Origin: Ruminococcaceae bacterium UBA3753
GTDB lineage: Bacteria > Bacillota > Clostridia > Oscillospirales > Acutalibacteraceae
DNA length: 28,265 bases
Direction of reading: 5' to 3'
NCBI GenBank assembly: GCA_002372375.1
Contig: DFGJ01000024.1
Span: 1 to 28,265, forward strand
Within the stretch, counting starts at the first letter, position 1, and each line of letters starts with the position of its first letter. The translations under genes and the position numbers were made by a program. The notes under the pieces are model-generated. The model made no database searches, had not been told where the DNA came from, and saw only the letters and a list, made by a program, of their open reading frames with translations. Positions 8,128 to 15,785 of this stretch are shown here, piece by piece.

Positions 8128-9978
8128 ATGCGGGGTATAGCAGGATGGATAGATATTGACAATAAATTTAATGAACCGTCTATTTTCAAAATGGCGGACA
8201 GTTTTTTCTTTAATAGCGGGAAATTTAAAAGTGAGAGTGGTATATATAGAAGCACCAATGCAAGATTGTTAAACAGAAGTATTGCTAATTCGTTGGGCTA
8301 TGAATATCTACACCCGTTGTGTGTAGATGTGCCAAACAGGGGGAAATATGTTATTTTATATTCTGGAAATCTCTACAATGCACAAGATGTTAGGAATAAG
8401 CTTTCAGATCAAGGTGTTCTTGTAAACAGTAAAAATGAGAGCGAATTGCTTATTAAGGCTTTCTTAAAATGGGACAGAGATTGTCTTAATAAGTTTAATG
8501 GGATTTTTTCTTTAGCTATTTGGTCAGATGAAAAAAAGGAGCTCTTTTTGGCACGAGATAGAATAGGCGTTAAGTCCCTATTCTTTTATAAATATGGAAA
8601 TGGAATTATATTTTCTTCCTATATTAATGTCCTTCTTAGCAATCCTTTAGTTAAACCGGTTATAAATGAAGAAGGCCTTAAGGAAATATTTTTTATAGGG
8701 CCTGGAAGAACCCCTGGATTCGGTGTACTTAAGGGAATATATGAAATTCTGCCAGGCGAATATGCGGTGTTTTCCTGCAAAGATAGGACTTTGAAACGCA
8801 AACGTTACTGGAGATTAAAAGCTAAAGAGTTCACGGATTCATTGAGTGTAACCATCGAAAAAACTAGATTTTTAGTAGAAGACTCTATAAAAAAACAGTT
8901 TCCAAACAATCAAGCATTTTGTTGCCTGCTATCGGGGGGATTAGATTCCAGCATAGTGTCTAAAGTGGCTGCAGATTATTACAAAAATCATAAAAAAGAA
9001 CAGTTAACAACATATTCTGTAGACTATTTTAATAACGATAAGTATTTTCAGAAAAGTTTTTATCAGCCCAATTTAGACAAAAGTTTTATAAATACTATGG
9101 TGGATTATATTAAATCCAAACATAAAATGGTTACTATTGCCAACGGAAATCTTGCAAATTCACTATATGATGCCACTTTAGCAAGAAGTTTACCAGGCAT
9201 GGCAGATATTGACTCTTCTTTACTTTTGTTTTGTAAAGAGATAAAGAAAGAATATGATATTGCTTTTTCAGGCGAGTGTGCAGATGAGCTATTTGGTGGA
9301 TATCCGTGGTACCACGATAAAAATGTATTAGTTAAAGAATCATTTCCATGGGCGGGCTCTTTAGAACTTAGGAAGAGCATATTAAGAGAGGGTGTATTAA
9401 AGGGAGCAGATGAATATGTATATCAAAGATATAAAAATGCTATAAAAGATGTAGAAAAATTACCAAAAGAATCCAAACTTTCTTCAAGAATGCGTGAAGT
9501 GTTTACTTTAAATCTAAATTGGTTCATGCAAACACTTTTAGATAGAGGAGAGCGAATGAGTTCATATTCAGATCTTGACTTAAGAGTGCCTTTCTGTGAT
9601 TACAGAATTGTGGAGTATACTTACAACATGCCTTGGGAAATAAAAGCACTGAATGGTAGAGAAAAAGGTATTTTGCGCGAGGCAATGAAGGGAATTTTGC
9701 CAGATAAAGTTGTTTTGCGAAAAAAGAGTCCGTATCCTAAAACACATAATCCGGTTTTTATGCAGGCAGTTTGCGCAAAAGTAAAAGAAATCTTAAAAGA
9801 AAAAACTTCCGTTCTTTCTACCATACTGGATTATGAAAATATAACGTCATTGATGCAAAAATCGGAAAGTTCTATATCCGAGCCTTGGTATGGGCAGTTA
9901 ATGAAAATTCCACAAATCATGGCATATATAATACAGATCGACTGTTGGTTTAAGAAGTTTAGAGTGAAAATAATTTAA
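8128..9978 (+). CDS. Asparagine synthetase family protein with a degenerate glutaminase domain
   Basis: 616 aa from ATG 8128, chosen for AGGAG at 8116-8120; an in-frame upstream start at 8089 has no ribosome binding site. The C-terminal synthetase domain is intact: PP-loop SGGLDSS (269-275), SGECADELFGGYPWY, RVPFCDYRIVEY and KKSPYPKTHNP, as in AsnO/AsnB. It should adenylate aspartate and transfer an amino group. The N-terminal class II glutaminase domain is recognisable (RGIAGWIDI, ARDRIGVKSLFFY) but its key residues are gone. The catalytic Cys2 is Arg, the RGPD block is replaced by NSGKFKSESG, YNGEIYN reads YSGNLYN and SDTE reads KNESE. It therefore probably cannot hydrolyse glutamine: it may use free ammonia, or have a new role such as amide-bond formation (lasso cyclases share the fold, but no lasso precursor or protease is present). 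Confidence 0.85.
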   Translation: MRGIAGWIDIDNKFNEPSIFKMADSFFFNSGKFKSESGIYRSTNARLLNRSIANSLGYEYLHPLCVDVPNRGKYVILYSGNLYNAQDVRNKLSDQGVLVNSKNESELLIKAFLKWDRDCLNKFNGIFSLAIWSDEKKELFLARDRIGVKSLFFYKYGNGIIFSSYINVLLSNPLVKPVINEEGLKEIFFIGPGRTPGFGVLKGIYEILPGEYAVFSCKDRTLKRKRYWRLKAKEFTDSLSVTIEKTRFLVEDSIKKQFPNNQAFCCLLSGGLDSSIVSKVAADYYKNHKKEQLTTYSVDYFNNDKYFQKSFYQPNLDKSFINTMVDYIKSKHKMVTIANGNLANSLYDATLARSLPGMADIDSSLLLFCKEIKKEYDIAFSGECADELFGGYPWYHDKNVLVKESFPWAGSLELRKSILREGVLKGADEYVYQRYKNAIKDVEKLPKESKLSSRMREVFTLNLNWFMQTLLDRGERMSSYSDLDLRVPFCDYRIVEYTYNMPWEIKALNGREKGILREAMKGILPDKVVLRKKSPYPKTHNPVFMQAVCAKVKEILKEKTSVLSTILDYENITSLMQKSESSISEPWYGQLMKIPQIMAYIIQIDCWFKKFRVKII

Positions 9979-10197
9979 CAATTTTTCCTAATTTTAAACT
10001 GATGAGGGCAAAAAGATTTGAGACTGTACAATCTACACTTGTGGGAGTTTGTAATAAAATGAATTGTAGATATGTTTCCTAGAAACAAAATGAGATCGGC
10101 CGTAACTGATGTAGTTTAGTACAGCGTTGCCACCACCGTTTTTTTCTTAAGTAGCAAATCGGTGCAAAATTCGCTACTTGAAGGAGGCGACAATATT
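9979..10197. other. Intergenic with two inverted repeats
   Basis: ACAATCTACA (10028-10037) can pair with TGTAGATATGT (10065-10075) across a long loop, with one bulged base. AAGTAGC (about 10149-10155) pairs with GCTACTT (about 10173-10179), just ahead of the AAGGAGG at 10181-10187. The second could be a leader structure controlling whatever AAGGAGG once served. Significance unknown. Confidence 0.3.
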
Positions 10198-10381
10198 GTG
10201 CTCCAAAATAATAAAAAACAGAACATTTTAAAAAACAAGTATGGTATGTCAGCGCTACATGCCTGTAATTGCAAAACTATGCGCAGAAATAATAGCATAA
10301 AATGACTTTGACGTGGAAGGAATATTGAAGTTTTGCGAAAACTGGTATGCGCCTTTAATTGATTTTACTTACAGGTTCTAA
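10198..10381 (+). pseudogene. Remnant gene with an intact ribosome binding site
   Basis: A very strong ribosome binding site AAGGAGG (10181-10187) precedes GTG at 10198 by 10 nt. The frame runs only 35 codons (to TGA 10303-10305). A different frame over 10241-10381 looks more protein-like (MPVIAKLCAEIIA, an in-frame TAA at 10298, then DVEGILKFCENWYAPLIDF). This suggests one frameshift and one nonsense mutation in a small former gene. The alternative is a real 35-residue peptide with CNC near its end. No family recognised. Confidence 0.35.
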
Positions 10382-10618
10382 AAATATTTAACTTGACAAT
10401 AAGAAAATTTAGGTCAACATTATGAACTAGTATGTAAATAAAAATTTCTGGAAAGAATTTAAAAAATAGAAAATTCGGGGGAGCGGTTTTTGTGCACTAA
10501 ATTTAATACTGTTGAACAATTTCCTTTTCCGGTTTCTCGATTTAATTTGCAATACTCCTAATGTTGTTTGCGGTAGAGTTGGCGGTTCGAGAATTATATA
10601 TTTGGGAGCAATATTTAA

Positions 10619-11521
10619 ATGAAGGCGAATATCTTTAAAGGGTCTGGTGTGGCCTTGATTACTCCGATGGATAAATATGGAAACGTAAATTTTAAAGAAC
10701 TAGAAAGACTTGTGGATTTTCATTTAAAAAACGAGACCGATGCAATAATAGTTTGTGGTACGACAGGTGAAAGTGCTACGCTCAGTGATGAAGAAAAAAG
10801 CGAAATAATAAAACTTGTTGTGAATAAAGTGAATGGAAAAATTCCAGTCGTTGCTGGAACAGGGAGTAATGACGCCAAACATGCAATAAAACTTTCTATA
10901 GCAGCCGAAAACCTAGGAAGCGATGGAGTTTTGGTGGTAACACCTTACTACAACAAAACTTCTCAAGAAGGTCTTTGTAATTATTATAAGTTAATAGCGG
11001 AATCTGTAAGTTTACCTGTAATACTTTATAATGTACCTTCCAGAACCGGTATGACCATTGCTCCCGAAACATATTTACGGCTTTCAAAGATAAAAAATAT
11101 AGTAGCGGCAAAGGAAGCAAGTGGAGATATTTCCCATATCGCCGAGGTGATATCACTTTGTGGTGAAGAACTTGCGGTATATTCTGGAAACGACGATCAG
11201 GTTCTGCCAGTTTTGTCGCTAGGTGGAATAGGCGTGATATCGGTTTTTGCTAACATTTTTCCGAAGGTGGTGCACGACATAACTAATTTATTCTTTTCAG
11301 AAGAAATAGAAAAATCTAGAGAGCTGTTTTTCAAATATTTTAAGATCATGAATTTATTATTTTGTGATATTAACCCCATCCCTGTAAAGTCTGCACTGTC
11401 TATTCTCGGTTTTGAAAGCGGAGAATGTCGGCCTCCGCTTTTTCCACTAAGTAAAGAAAACTACGAAAAAATAAGGCTTGAATTAAGTGAGCTCGGACTT
11501 CATGAAACGCCGGGCCAATAG
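10619..11521 (+). CDS. dapA: 4-hydroxy-tetrahydrodipicolinate synthase
   Basis: 300 aa, full length. It condenses aspartate semialdehyde with pyruvate, the first committed step to lysine, meso-diaminopimelate for peptidoglycan and dipicolinate for spores. The TIM-barrel family motifs are present: GTTGE (47-51, pyruvate binding), Tyr137 in LYNVPSRTG and the Schiff-base Lys165 in AAKEASGD. The ATG follows GGGAG by 10 nt. It stands alone, without asd, dapB or lysC nearby. A TTGACA at 10393 lacks a well-spaced -10, so the promoter is uncertain. In a spore former the product also feeds dipicolinic acid synthesis, which fits the sporulation genes around it. Confidence 0.95.
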   Translation: MKANIFKGSGVALITPMDKYGNVNFKELERLVDFHLKNETDAIIVCGTTGESATLSDEEKSEIIKLVVNKVNGKIPVVAGTGSNDAKHAIKLSIAAENLGSDGVLVVTPYYNKTSQEGLCNYYKLIAESVSLPVILYNVPSRTGMTIAPETYLRLSKIKNIVAAKEASGDISHIAEVISLCGEELAVYSGNDDQVLPVLSLGGIGVISVFANIFPKVVHDITNLFFSEEIEKSRELFFKYFKIMNLLFCDINPIPVKSALSILGFESGECRPPLFPLSKENYEKIRLELSELGLHETPGQ

Positions 11522-11529
11522 AGGGTTTA

Positions 11530-11573
11530 CTAAGACTTTATTTTTACACCCCTCACAGGGTCACCAGTCTTAG
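11530..11573. terminator. Nested inverted repeat after dapA, possible terminator
   Basis: CTAAGACT (11530-11537) pairs perfectly with AGTCTTAG (11566-11573). Inside it, ACCC and GGGT can form a smaller stem. The loop is long (28 nt) and no T-run follows, so this is a weak terminator candidate. It could instead be an RNA processing or protein-binding element. Confidence 0.3.
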
Positions 11574-12107
11574 CCTTAAAGATAGAACAAACTAGGAGCT
11601 ACTCGGCTAGCGTGTACTGAAGCAAGATAATATGGTCTGAGAAACACTGGGCAAACAAAGATGAAGCCTGCAGTGTGTCCGGAAACAACACATTTAAGCG
11701 GGTATGGACATTGGATAAAAAGTAAAAAACGTGGTTTGAAAACGCCCAACCTCTGGAACCGCTCAGCAAGATGAACGTGACTGCTTTCTAAAAAACCAGA
11801 GTTGGCGAATCGTTGCATTCGTGCTCACACATAACCACTCCCAACAGCAACGTAAAAATAACGGCATCTAACCAAAAAAGAATCAGCCAAAAATAACGAG
11901 CAACTTCGCAAATGCACGAAACAATCGCCTAATGCAAATACAAAAAAACACCAGATACGTGAAGCGAAACCTGTTACAAGGCGGACTCCACTACACAAAA
12001 ACACCCGGATAAGAGCGAAAACACAATGCCATGAAAAAAAACACTACTGTCACACTTTTTCTAAAGAGCAAACACCAGAAGACAGCACGCCAAAGACCAA
12101 TTACTAC
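11574..12107. other. A+C-rich non-coding stretch between convergent genes
   Basis: About 530 nt, clearly A+C-rich on the plus strand, that is G+T-rich in the direction of the gene at 12108-12503. That makes it look like a long 3' extension of that transcript. An 80-codon minus-strand frame (11576-11818) has no ribosome binding site and an amino-acid mix that follows the base bias. I see no gene. Confidence 0.5.
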
Positions 12108-12503
12108 TCAACGTCCCCTACTATTACGGTCCAAACCAAAAAGCTTTAAGGCTATATCTACAAAGTACATTGCTCTCAATCCCACATCCGTAACTAAAGT
12201 ATAAGCGTTATAATAATTGAGCATTTTTTCCTTGGTTTCATCAGAGGCGTTCACAACTCCATAAGTAACCGCACATGTTGCTCCCAAAAATCCAAGTAAA
12301 ATAAGTAACTTTGACTTCCAACTTAGGCCTTCATTCTTGGCATTAGTATTATCACCCTTTGTGATAACAATAACAGGTCTTTCTTTCCTTGTGTTATAAC
12401 TGCAACTCTTTCCTCCAGCGGCACCACAACCAGAACTAACAACTGAGCCTAACATACCAAAAAATACAGTTCCAGTGCCAGCGAAACGTAAAAACCTACT
12501 CAT
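12108..12503 (-). CDS. Small exported or lipoprotein-like membrane protein, unknown
   Basis: 131 aa from ATG at 12503, chosen because GGAGG lies 8 nt upstream; an ATG five codons earlier overlaps that site. The N-terminus is a signal-like segment (basic residues, then GTGTVFFGMLGSVV) ending in SSGC at Cys26. It resembles a lipobox, but Ser at -3 is atypical. A polar stretch follows, then a transmembrane helix (about residues 68-88, KLLILLGFLGATCAVTYGVV) and an amphipathic tail (YFVDIALKLFGLDR). No family is recognised. A consensus promoter directly upstream (12545-12573) indicates its own transcript. It resembles the proteins at 6311 and 15786 in having a signal peptide, a later hydrophobic helix and G+T-rich flanking DNA in the sense direction. 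Confidence 0.65.
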   Translation of the reverse strand: MSRFLRFAGTGTVFFGMLGSVVSSGCGAAGGKSCSYNTRKERPVIVITKGDNTNAKNEGLSWKSKLLILLGFLGATCAVTYGVVNASDETKEKMLNYYNAYTLVTDVGLRAMYFVDIALKLFGLDRNSRGR

Positions 12504-12544
12504 GAAACAAACCTCCATAGATAAATGATATAAATAGTGCCACT

Positions 12545-12573
12545 ATTATAAAATATTGAGCAGCAGTTTTCAA
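12545..12573 (-). promoter_or_regulatory. SigA-type promoter for the small membrane protein
   Basis: On the minus strand: TTGAAA (12568-12573), 17-nt spacer, TATAAT (12545-12550). The start point would be about 35 nt before the ATG at 12503. It lies inside a spurious 78-codon frame (12496-12732), which argues against that frame being a gene. Confidence 0.65.
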
Positions 12574-12689
12574 TATGAAATTATCAAAGATAGGGTAATT
12601 CAACGAAAGCCATATAAAACAGTTTCCAGATAGTAATATATTAGTATATTTTATCATACGTTTATATAAATGAAAAAGGGAGTATTTCA

Positions 12690-12989
12690 GTGAATAATTT
12701 AGAATCGTGTAAAAAACTAAATATACTTCCACACAATCTTTCTTTAAAAAATAGATCGTTTTTACAAATAAGTGGTATTACAGATATTGAAAATTTTAAT
12801 GATCAAACTGTAACTGCATATACACAGCAGGAAAGTCTTTTGATAACAGGCGAAAATCTGCATATAAAAAAGCTGAACTTGGAGCAAGGAGAGCTTTGCC
12901 TAACAGGCAAAATTTTTGCCCTAACTTACAGAGGAAAAGGTAAGTCAGCTAAAAGTAAAAAGAGTTTTTTTGAAAAAATTTTTAAGTAA
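12690..12989 (+). CDS. yabP: Sporulation protein YabP
   Basis: 99 aa from GTG 12690, with AAAGGGAG ending 7 nt upstream. The YabP/YqfC pattern is visible: LSLKNRSFLQISGITDIENF, then QESLLITGENLHIKKLNLEQ and GELCLTGKIFALTYRG. These are predicted beta-rich segments in a small protein made in the mother cell and needed for spore cortex assembly in Bacillus (family knowledge). It lies 31 nt ahead of yabQ, the conserved order. The usual upstream partner (an S4-domain YabO/HslR gene) and downstream divIC are absent here. Confidence 0.85.
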   Translation: MNNLESCKKLNILPHNLSLKNRSFLQISGITDIENFNDQTVTAYTQQESLLITGENLHIKKLNLEQGELCLTGKIFALTYRGKGKSAKSKKSFFEKIFK

Positions 12990-13020
12990 GAAAGTATCCT
13001 AAAATTCATCAAAAAATAAA

Positions 13021-13440
13021 ATGGAAAACACACTTAACAACCAAGTATTTAGTTTTTTTGCTTCATTTTCACTAGGCGTAATTTTTTCTGTGCTTTTTGA
13101 TCTACTTAAAATTATAGAAACCATTTTCAATAAAATAGATCAAAATTCTATAGATATTGTATATTTTATAATAATCTCTTTTTGTTCCTTCTTGCTCTCT
13201 CTTCCAATCAATAGCGGTGAAGTGTCTTTCTATATCCTTTTTGCTGAACTTCTAGGTTGGATAGCGTGGCATTTTGTAGTTAGCAAAAAATTCTTATGTA
13301 AAGCATGTGCCACAATACTTAAAATAAAAAAAATAGCCCTAACTCTTTTGAAAACAAAAATAATCTACTCATCGATAAACTTTAAGAATACGGTTAAAGA
13401 ATTCATAAAGAAATCTGTAGACAACAAAAAACAAAACTAA
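13021..13440 (+). CDS. yabQ: Spore cortex biosynthesis membrane protein YabQ
   Basis: 139 aa. The N-terminal region has about three hydrophobic helices (SFFASFSLGVIFSVLFDLLK, then IDIVYFIIISFCSFLLSLPI, then FYILFAELLGWIAWHFVV), followed by a basic tail. This matches YabQ, a membrane protein needed for cortex formation during sporulation. GEVSFYILFAELLG is in the position of the family's conserved G-x-V-R-x-Y segment. The ATG has no strong ribosome binding site (TCAAAAAATAAA precedes it), so translation may depend on coupling with yabP. Its position right after yabP is the main support. Confidence 0.8.
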   Translation: MENTLNNQVFSFFASFSLGVIFSVLFDLLKIIETIFNKIDQNSIDIVYFIIISFCSFLLSLPINSGEVSFYILFAELLGWIAWHFVVSKKFLCKACATILKIKKIALTLLKTKIIYSSINFKNTVKEFIKKSVDNKKQN

Positions 13441-13616
13441 CAAGTGCTACCCGAAGCATCGCTTTTATAATTCTAAAAACTAAAAAATCGACAAGAACAC
13501 AACTTCAACAAGAAAAAATCTACTCTCGTGATGATTTCGCAACCCAATACTGCAATTCTTCTAACTGACACAATAATCCAAAAACAAAAGCTAAAAAAGA
13601 GGTTCCGATAACAAAA

Positions 13617-14792
13617 TTAACCAAGTTCGCTAAGTGGGTTATACCTCGTACCATTTTTCCATGTCTCGAAGTGTACGTGAGGCCCCGTGGACCTTCCTGT
13701 ACTACCACTAAATCCAATAACTTGAGCTGAATCTACATGCTGACCAGGGCCTACAGCAGCCCTAGAAAGATGCGCGTACAGAGTAGCGTATCCACTACCG
13801 TGGTCTATCATAACATAGTTTCCCCAGCCATATCTATCAAAGCCCACTGTTATTACATTCCCGGGAGCCGCTGCATGGACCGGTGTTCCCGTACTGACAC
13901 CTACATCTATTCCATTGTGCATTCTGCCCCAACGTCTACCAAATGGCGACGTCAATGGGCCATTAACTGGCCAACTATATCTACCACTGCCACGTTTGAG
14001 TGTAGACTTTTTATTATGTCGAATCTGTATTTCCCGCAACTGTGCTTCTAATTTTCGTTTCCGCATTTCCAAGAGGTCTAGCTTGGCCTTCTCAATTTTT
14101 TCCTCTTTATATAAAGAGCTCATGAGGCTATCGTTAACTTCCTGTTCTCTTTTCACAGAATTTTTTTGGTCATCAAGCTCATTGCGCAAACTACTCAAGC
14201 TTTTTTTGTTTTCTTCAAGTTGCGACTTACTAAGTTCCAGATTCTTTTTTGTATGATTAATCTCTTCGACTATTAATTTCCCCCACTGGGCTAAACTGGC
14301 GTAAACAATACAAATATCATCATCGACATCTGAAGGAGTTTCTGTTTCAAAAAATACATCTAGTCCATAGCCCCCTTCACCCGATTTATACATTTTGTTA
14401 AGTACTTCACGTAAATCCTCATAGCATTTTGCTAGTTCCAACTCAGCCTTCTTTATTTCTTCTTCGTTTTGGGCTATAGAACTCTTCACTTTGCTGACTC
14501 GTTCAGAAACTTCCGCGACCTTACTCTCTAAACGATTAAAATTTTTTTTAAGATTTAAACCAATGTCTCTGCTTCTATTTATATCCTTTACACGCGCATT
14601 ATGTCTTTTATTGTAGTAATCTATCTGACGTTCTACCTTTTTTAGCTCACTTCTAGCAGACCCAGAAGCTACTCTAGCAAAACAAGGAGTAGAACAACGG
14701 TAGATCATAGTTAGCCCCGCTAAAAACGAGTAAAAGCTTTTGCAAATTATCCCCGATTTCTCTCTAACAATTGGACACACTTTCGTCACCAT
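13617..14792 (-). CDS. Coiled-coil M23 family murein endopeptidase (EnvC/LytM type)
   Basis: 391 aa. A signal-like N-terminus (hydrophobic FYSFLAGLTMIY, then CFARVASG) is followed by a long coiled coil (about 45-265, rich in Lys/Glu/Leu heptads) and a C-terminal Peptidase_M23 (LytM) domain. The zinc ligands and catalytic residues are intact: HNGIDVG (His292, Asp296), YAH (His341) and HVHFE (His372, His374). It should be a zinc metalloendopeptidase that cuts peptidoglycan cross-bridges outside the membrane, or an amidase activator, during cell separation or sporulation. The start is uncertain: AAGG abuts the ATG, and a GTG four codons in (14780) has better spacing. Confidence 0.9.
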   Translation of the reverse strand: MVTKVCPIVREKSGIICKSFYSFLAGLTMIYRCSTPCFARVASGSARSELKKVERQIDYYNKRHNARVKDINRSRDIGLNLKKNFNRLESKVAEVSERVSKVKSSIAQNEEEIKKAELELAKCYEDLREVLNKMYKSGEGGYGLDVFFETETPSDVDDDICIVYASLAQWGKLIVEEINHTKKNLELSKSQLEENKKSLSSLRNELDDQKNSVKREQEVNDSLMSSLYKEEKIEKAKLDLLEMRKRKLEAQLREIQIRHNKKSTLKRGSGRYSWPVNGPLTSPFGRRWGRMHNGIDVGVSTGTPVHAAAPGNVITVGFDRYGWGNYVMIDHGSGYATLYAHLSRAAVGPGQHVDSAQVIGFSGSTGRSTGPHVHFETWKNGTRYNPLSELG

Positions 14793-14898
14793 CCTTAATC
14801 CAAATTACAAAATTGTAAACATTTTAGCATAGCAAAAACCAAAAGTGAAACCGAAATCTCCTAAAAAAAGTCTTTAATTAAAAACTTTTTACTAACAA

Positions 14899-15204
14899 TC
14901 ACCGGGTGTACTTCGCCAACCACGTGCTTGCAACGTCCAGCGCTTGGTAAAGGCCTACTTTTTCAGAAACTCTCACTACTCTTTCTGGCACTGGTGTTTC
15001 CGGGTCGGTGTCAATCAGCTGAACGGAAACTTTGCCAGAGATCTTCAGGTCATCAATGTCTTTGGTGCTTTTAATACGAATTTTTGCTATGCAACCATCG
15101 GACATATCACCGTAATAAATTATCTCTCCACATCTTACCAAAGGTTTATTCTTATAACAAAAAAACGGTCCTGCATTTTGCTTCTCAACTTTTTTTCCAC
15201 TCAT
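14899..15204 (-). CDS. Hypothetical protein, about 101 aa
   Basis: The frame opens with TTG at 15249, but a promoter (15229-15256) overlaps that codon. The first start inside the transcript is ATG 15204, about 18 nt after the predicted start point, with a weak GGGG ahead of it. The product is soluble and beta-rich by eye (CGEIIYYGDMSDGCIAKIRI, then SGKVSVQLIDTDPETPVP) and ends in a helix (YQALDVASTWLAKYTR). There is no signal peptide or membrane segment. I do not recognise the family. It lies between ireB and the M23 gene on the same strand but has its own promoter. Confidence 0.65.
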   Translation of the reverse strand: MSGKKVEKQNAGPFFCYKNKPLVRCGEIIYYGDMSDGCIAKIRIKSTKDIDDLKISGKVSVQLIDTDPETPVPERVVRVSEKVGLYQALDVASTWLAKYTR

Positions 15205-15228
15205 ATACCAAAAGCACCCCGAATCATC

Positions 15229-15256
15229 AGTATAATTAATATTAATCAAAGGTCAA
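15229..15256 (-). promoter_or_regulatory. SigA-type promoter for the 14899-15204 gene
   Basis: On the minus strand: TTGACC (15251-15256), 16-nt spacer, TATACT (15229-15234). It decides against the upstream TTG start of the gene. Confidence 0.6.
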
Positions 15257-15302
15257 CTGTAGTTTAAAAATCGGCGAAGCTTACTGTTTATTAATGTTGA
15301 CA

Positions 15303-15563
15303 TCAACCCATATCCTCATCCACATCTAAGTAAAACTTTAGTATCACTTTCAAAAGTTCATCACGCTCAATTTTCCCGATCAGTGCTCTGGCTCCGTTTT
15401 GATTAGTAACATAAGTGGGATCGCCTGAAATAAGGTATCCAACAATCTGATTTATTGGATTATAGCCTTTTTTTTTCAATTCATTGTAAACTTTTTTTAA
15501 AGTTTGCCTGAAAAACTTCTCTTTTGTTTCGGTTACCGAAAACATCCTTGTCCCATTTTCCAA
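15303..15563 (-). CDS. ireB: IreB family regulatory phosphoprotein (UPF0297/YrzL)
   Basis: 86 aa from TTG 15563, chosen because AGAGG lies 8 nt upstream and the product then begins like other clostridial members (short lead, then MFSV). The family signature is plain: YNPINQIVGYLISGDPTYVT and the IERDELLKVILKFYL tail. In Enterococcus IreB is phosphorylated on N-terminal threonines by the PASTA kinase IreK and affects cell-wall stress and cephalosporin resistance (family knowledge). In many Firmicutes ireB is co-transcribed with the Holliday-junction resolvase gene ruvX; here that neighbour is missing and ireB has its own promoter at 15631. Confidence 0.9.
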   Translation of the reverse strand: MENGTRMFSVTETKEKFFRQTLKKVYNELKKKGYNPINQIVGYLISGDPTYVTNQNGARALIGKIERDELLKVILKFYLDVDEDMG

Positions 15564-15630
15564 ACTACACACCTCTACCTATTCATTAGCTTAAAGCCTT
15601 TGCATCTGAAACAACGTACCGACGGCAAGA

Positions 15631-15659
15631 ATTTTACAATATATAGATTTTATTGGCAA
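15631..15659 (-). promoter_or_regulatory. SigA-type promoter for ireB
   Basis: On the minus strand: TTGCCA (15654-15659), 17-nt spacer, TAAAAT (15631-15636). The leader before the start at 15563 would be about 60 nt. Confidence 0.6.
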
Positions 15660-15712
15660 CTCTGGTATTTAAATCTTATCTGCTCAATTTAAATTATTTA
15701 TTTTAAAAGATA

Positions 15713-15741
15713 TTGACAACTTTAATTTAATGTGATAAACT
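15713..15741 (+). promoter_or_regulatory. SigA-type promoter for the secreted protein at 15786
   Basis: TTGACA (15713-15718), 17-nt spacer, TAAACT (15736-15741). It is divergent from the ireB promoter and gives a leader of about 37 nt. Confidence 0.6.
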
Positions 15742-15785
15742 CAAGCAGAGCTCTAAAGTGAAATAATCTATTAAAGAGGTGCTGT

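Noticed and set aside
8128..9978. Lasso-peptide cyclase as the function of the asparagine synthetase homologue
   Set aside because: The C-terminal half has full AsnO-type motifs (PFCDYR, KKSPYPKTHNP), and no lasso precursor, B-protease or RRE gene is next to it. Only the loss of glutaminase residues is shared.
11576..11818. 80-codon minus-strand frame after dapA
   Set aside because: No ribosome binding site, no recognisable family, and it lies in strongly strand-biased DNA that creates chance open frames.
12496..12732. 78-codon hydrophobic minus-strand frame overlapping the yabP start
   Set aside because: No ribosome binding site, overlaps yabP's start region, and contains the well-formed promoter (12545-12573) of the gene at 12503. 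Its hydrophobicity follows from T-rich DNA.
13520..13619. 34-codon hydrophobic minus-strand frame overlapping the M23 stop codon (TTG start)
   Set aside because: No ribosome binding site and only a rare start; translational coupling is possible, but nothing else supports it.
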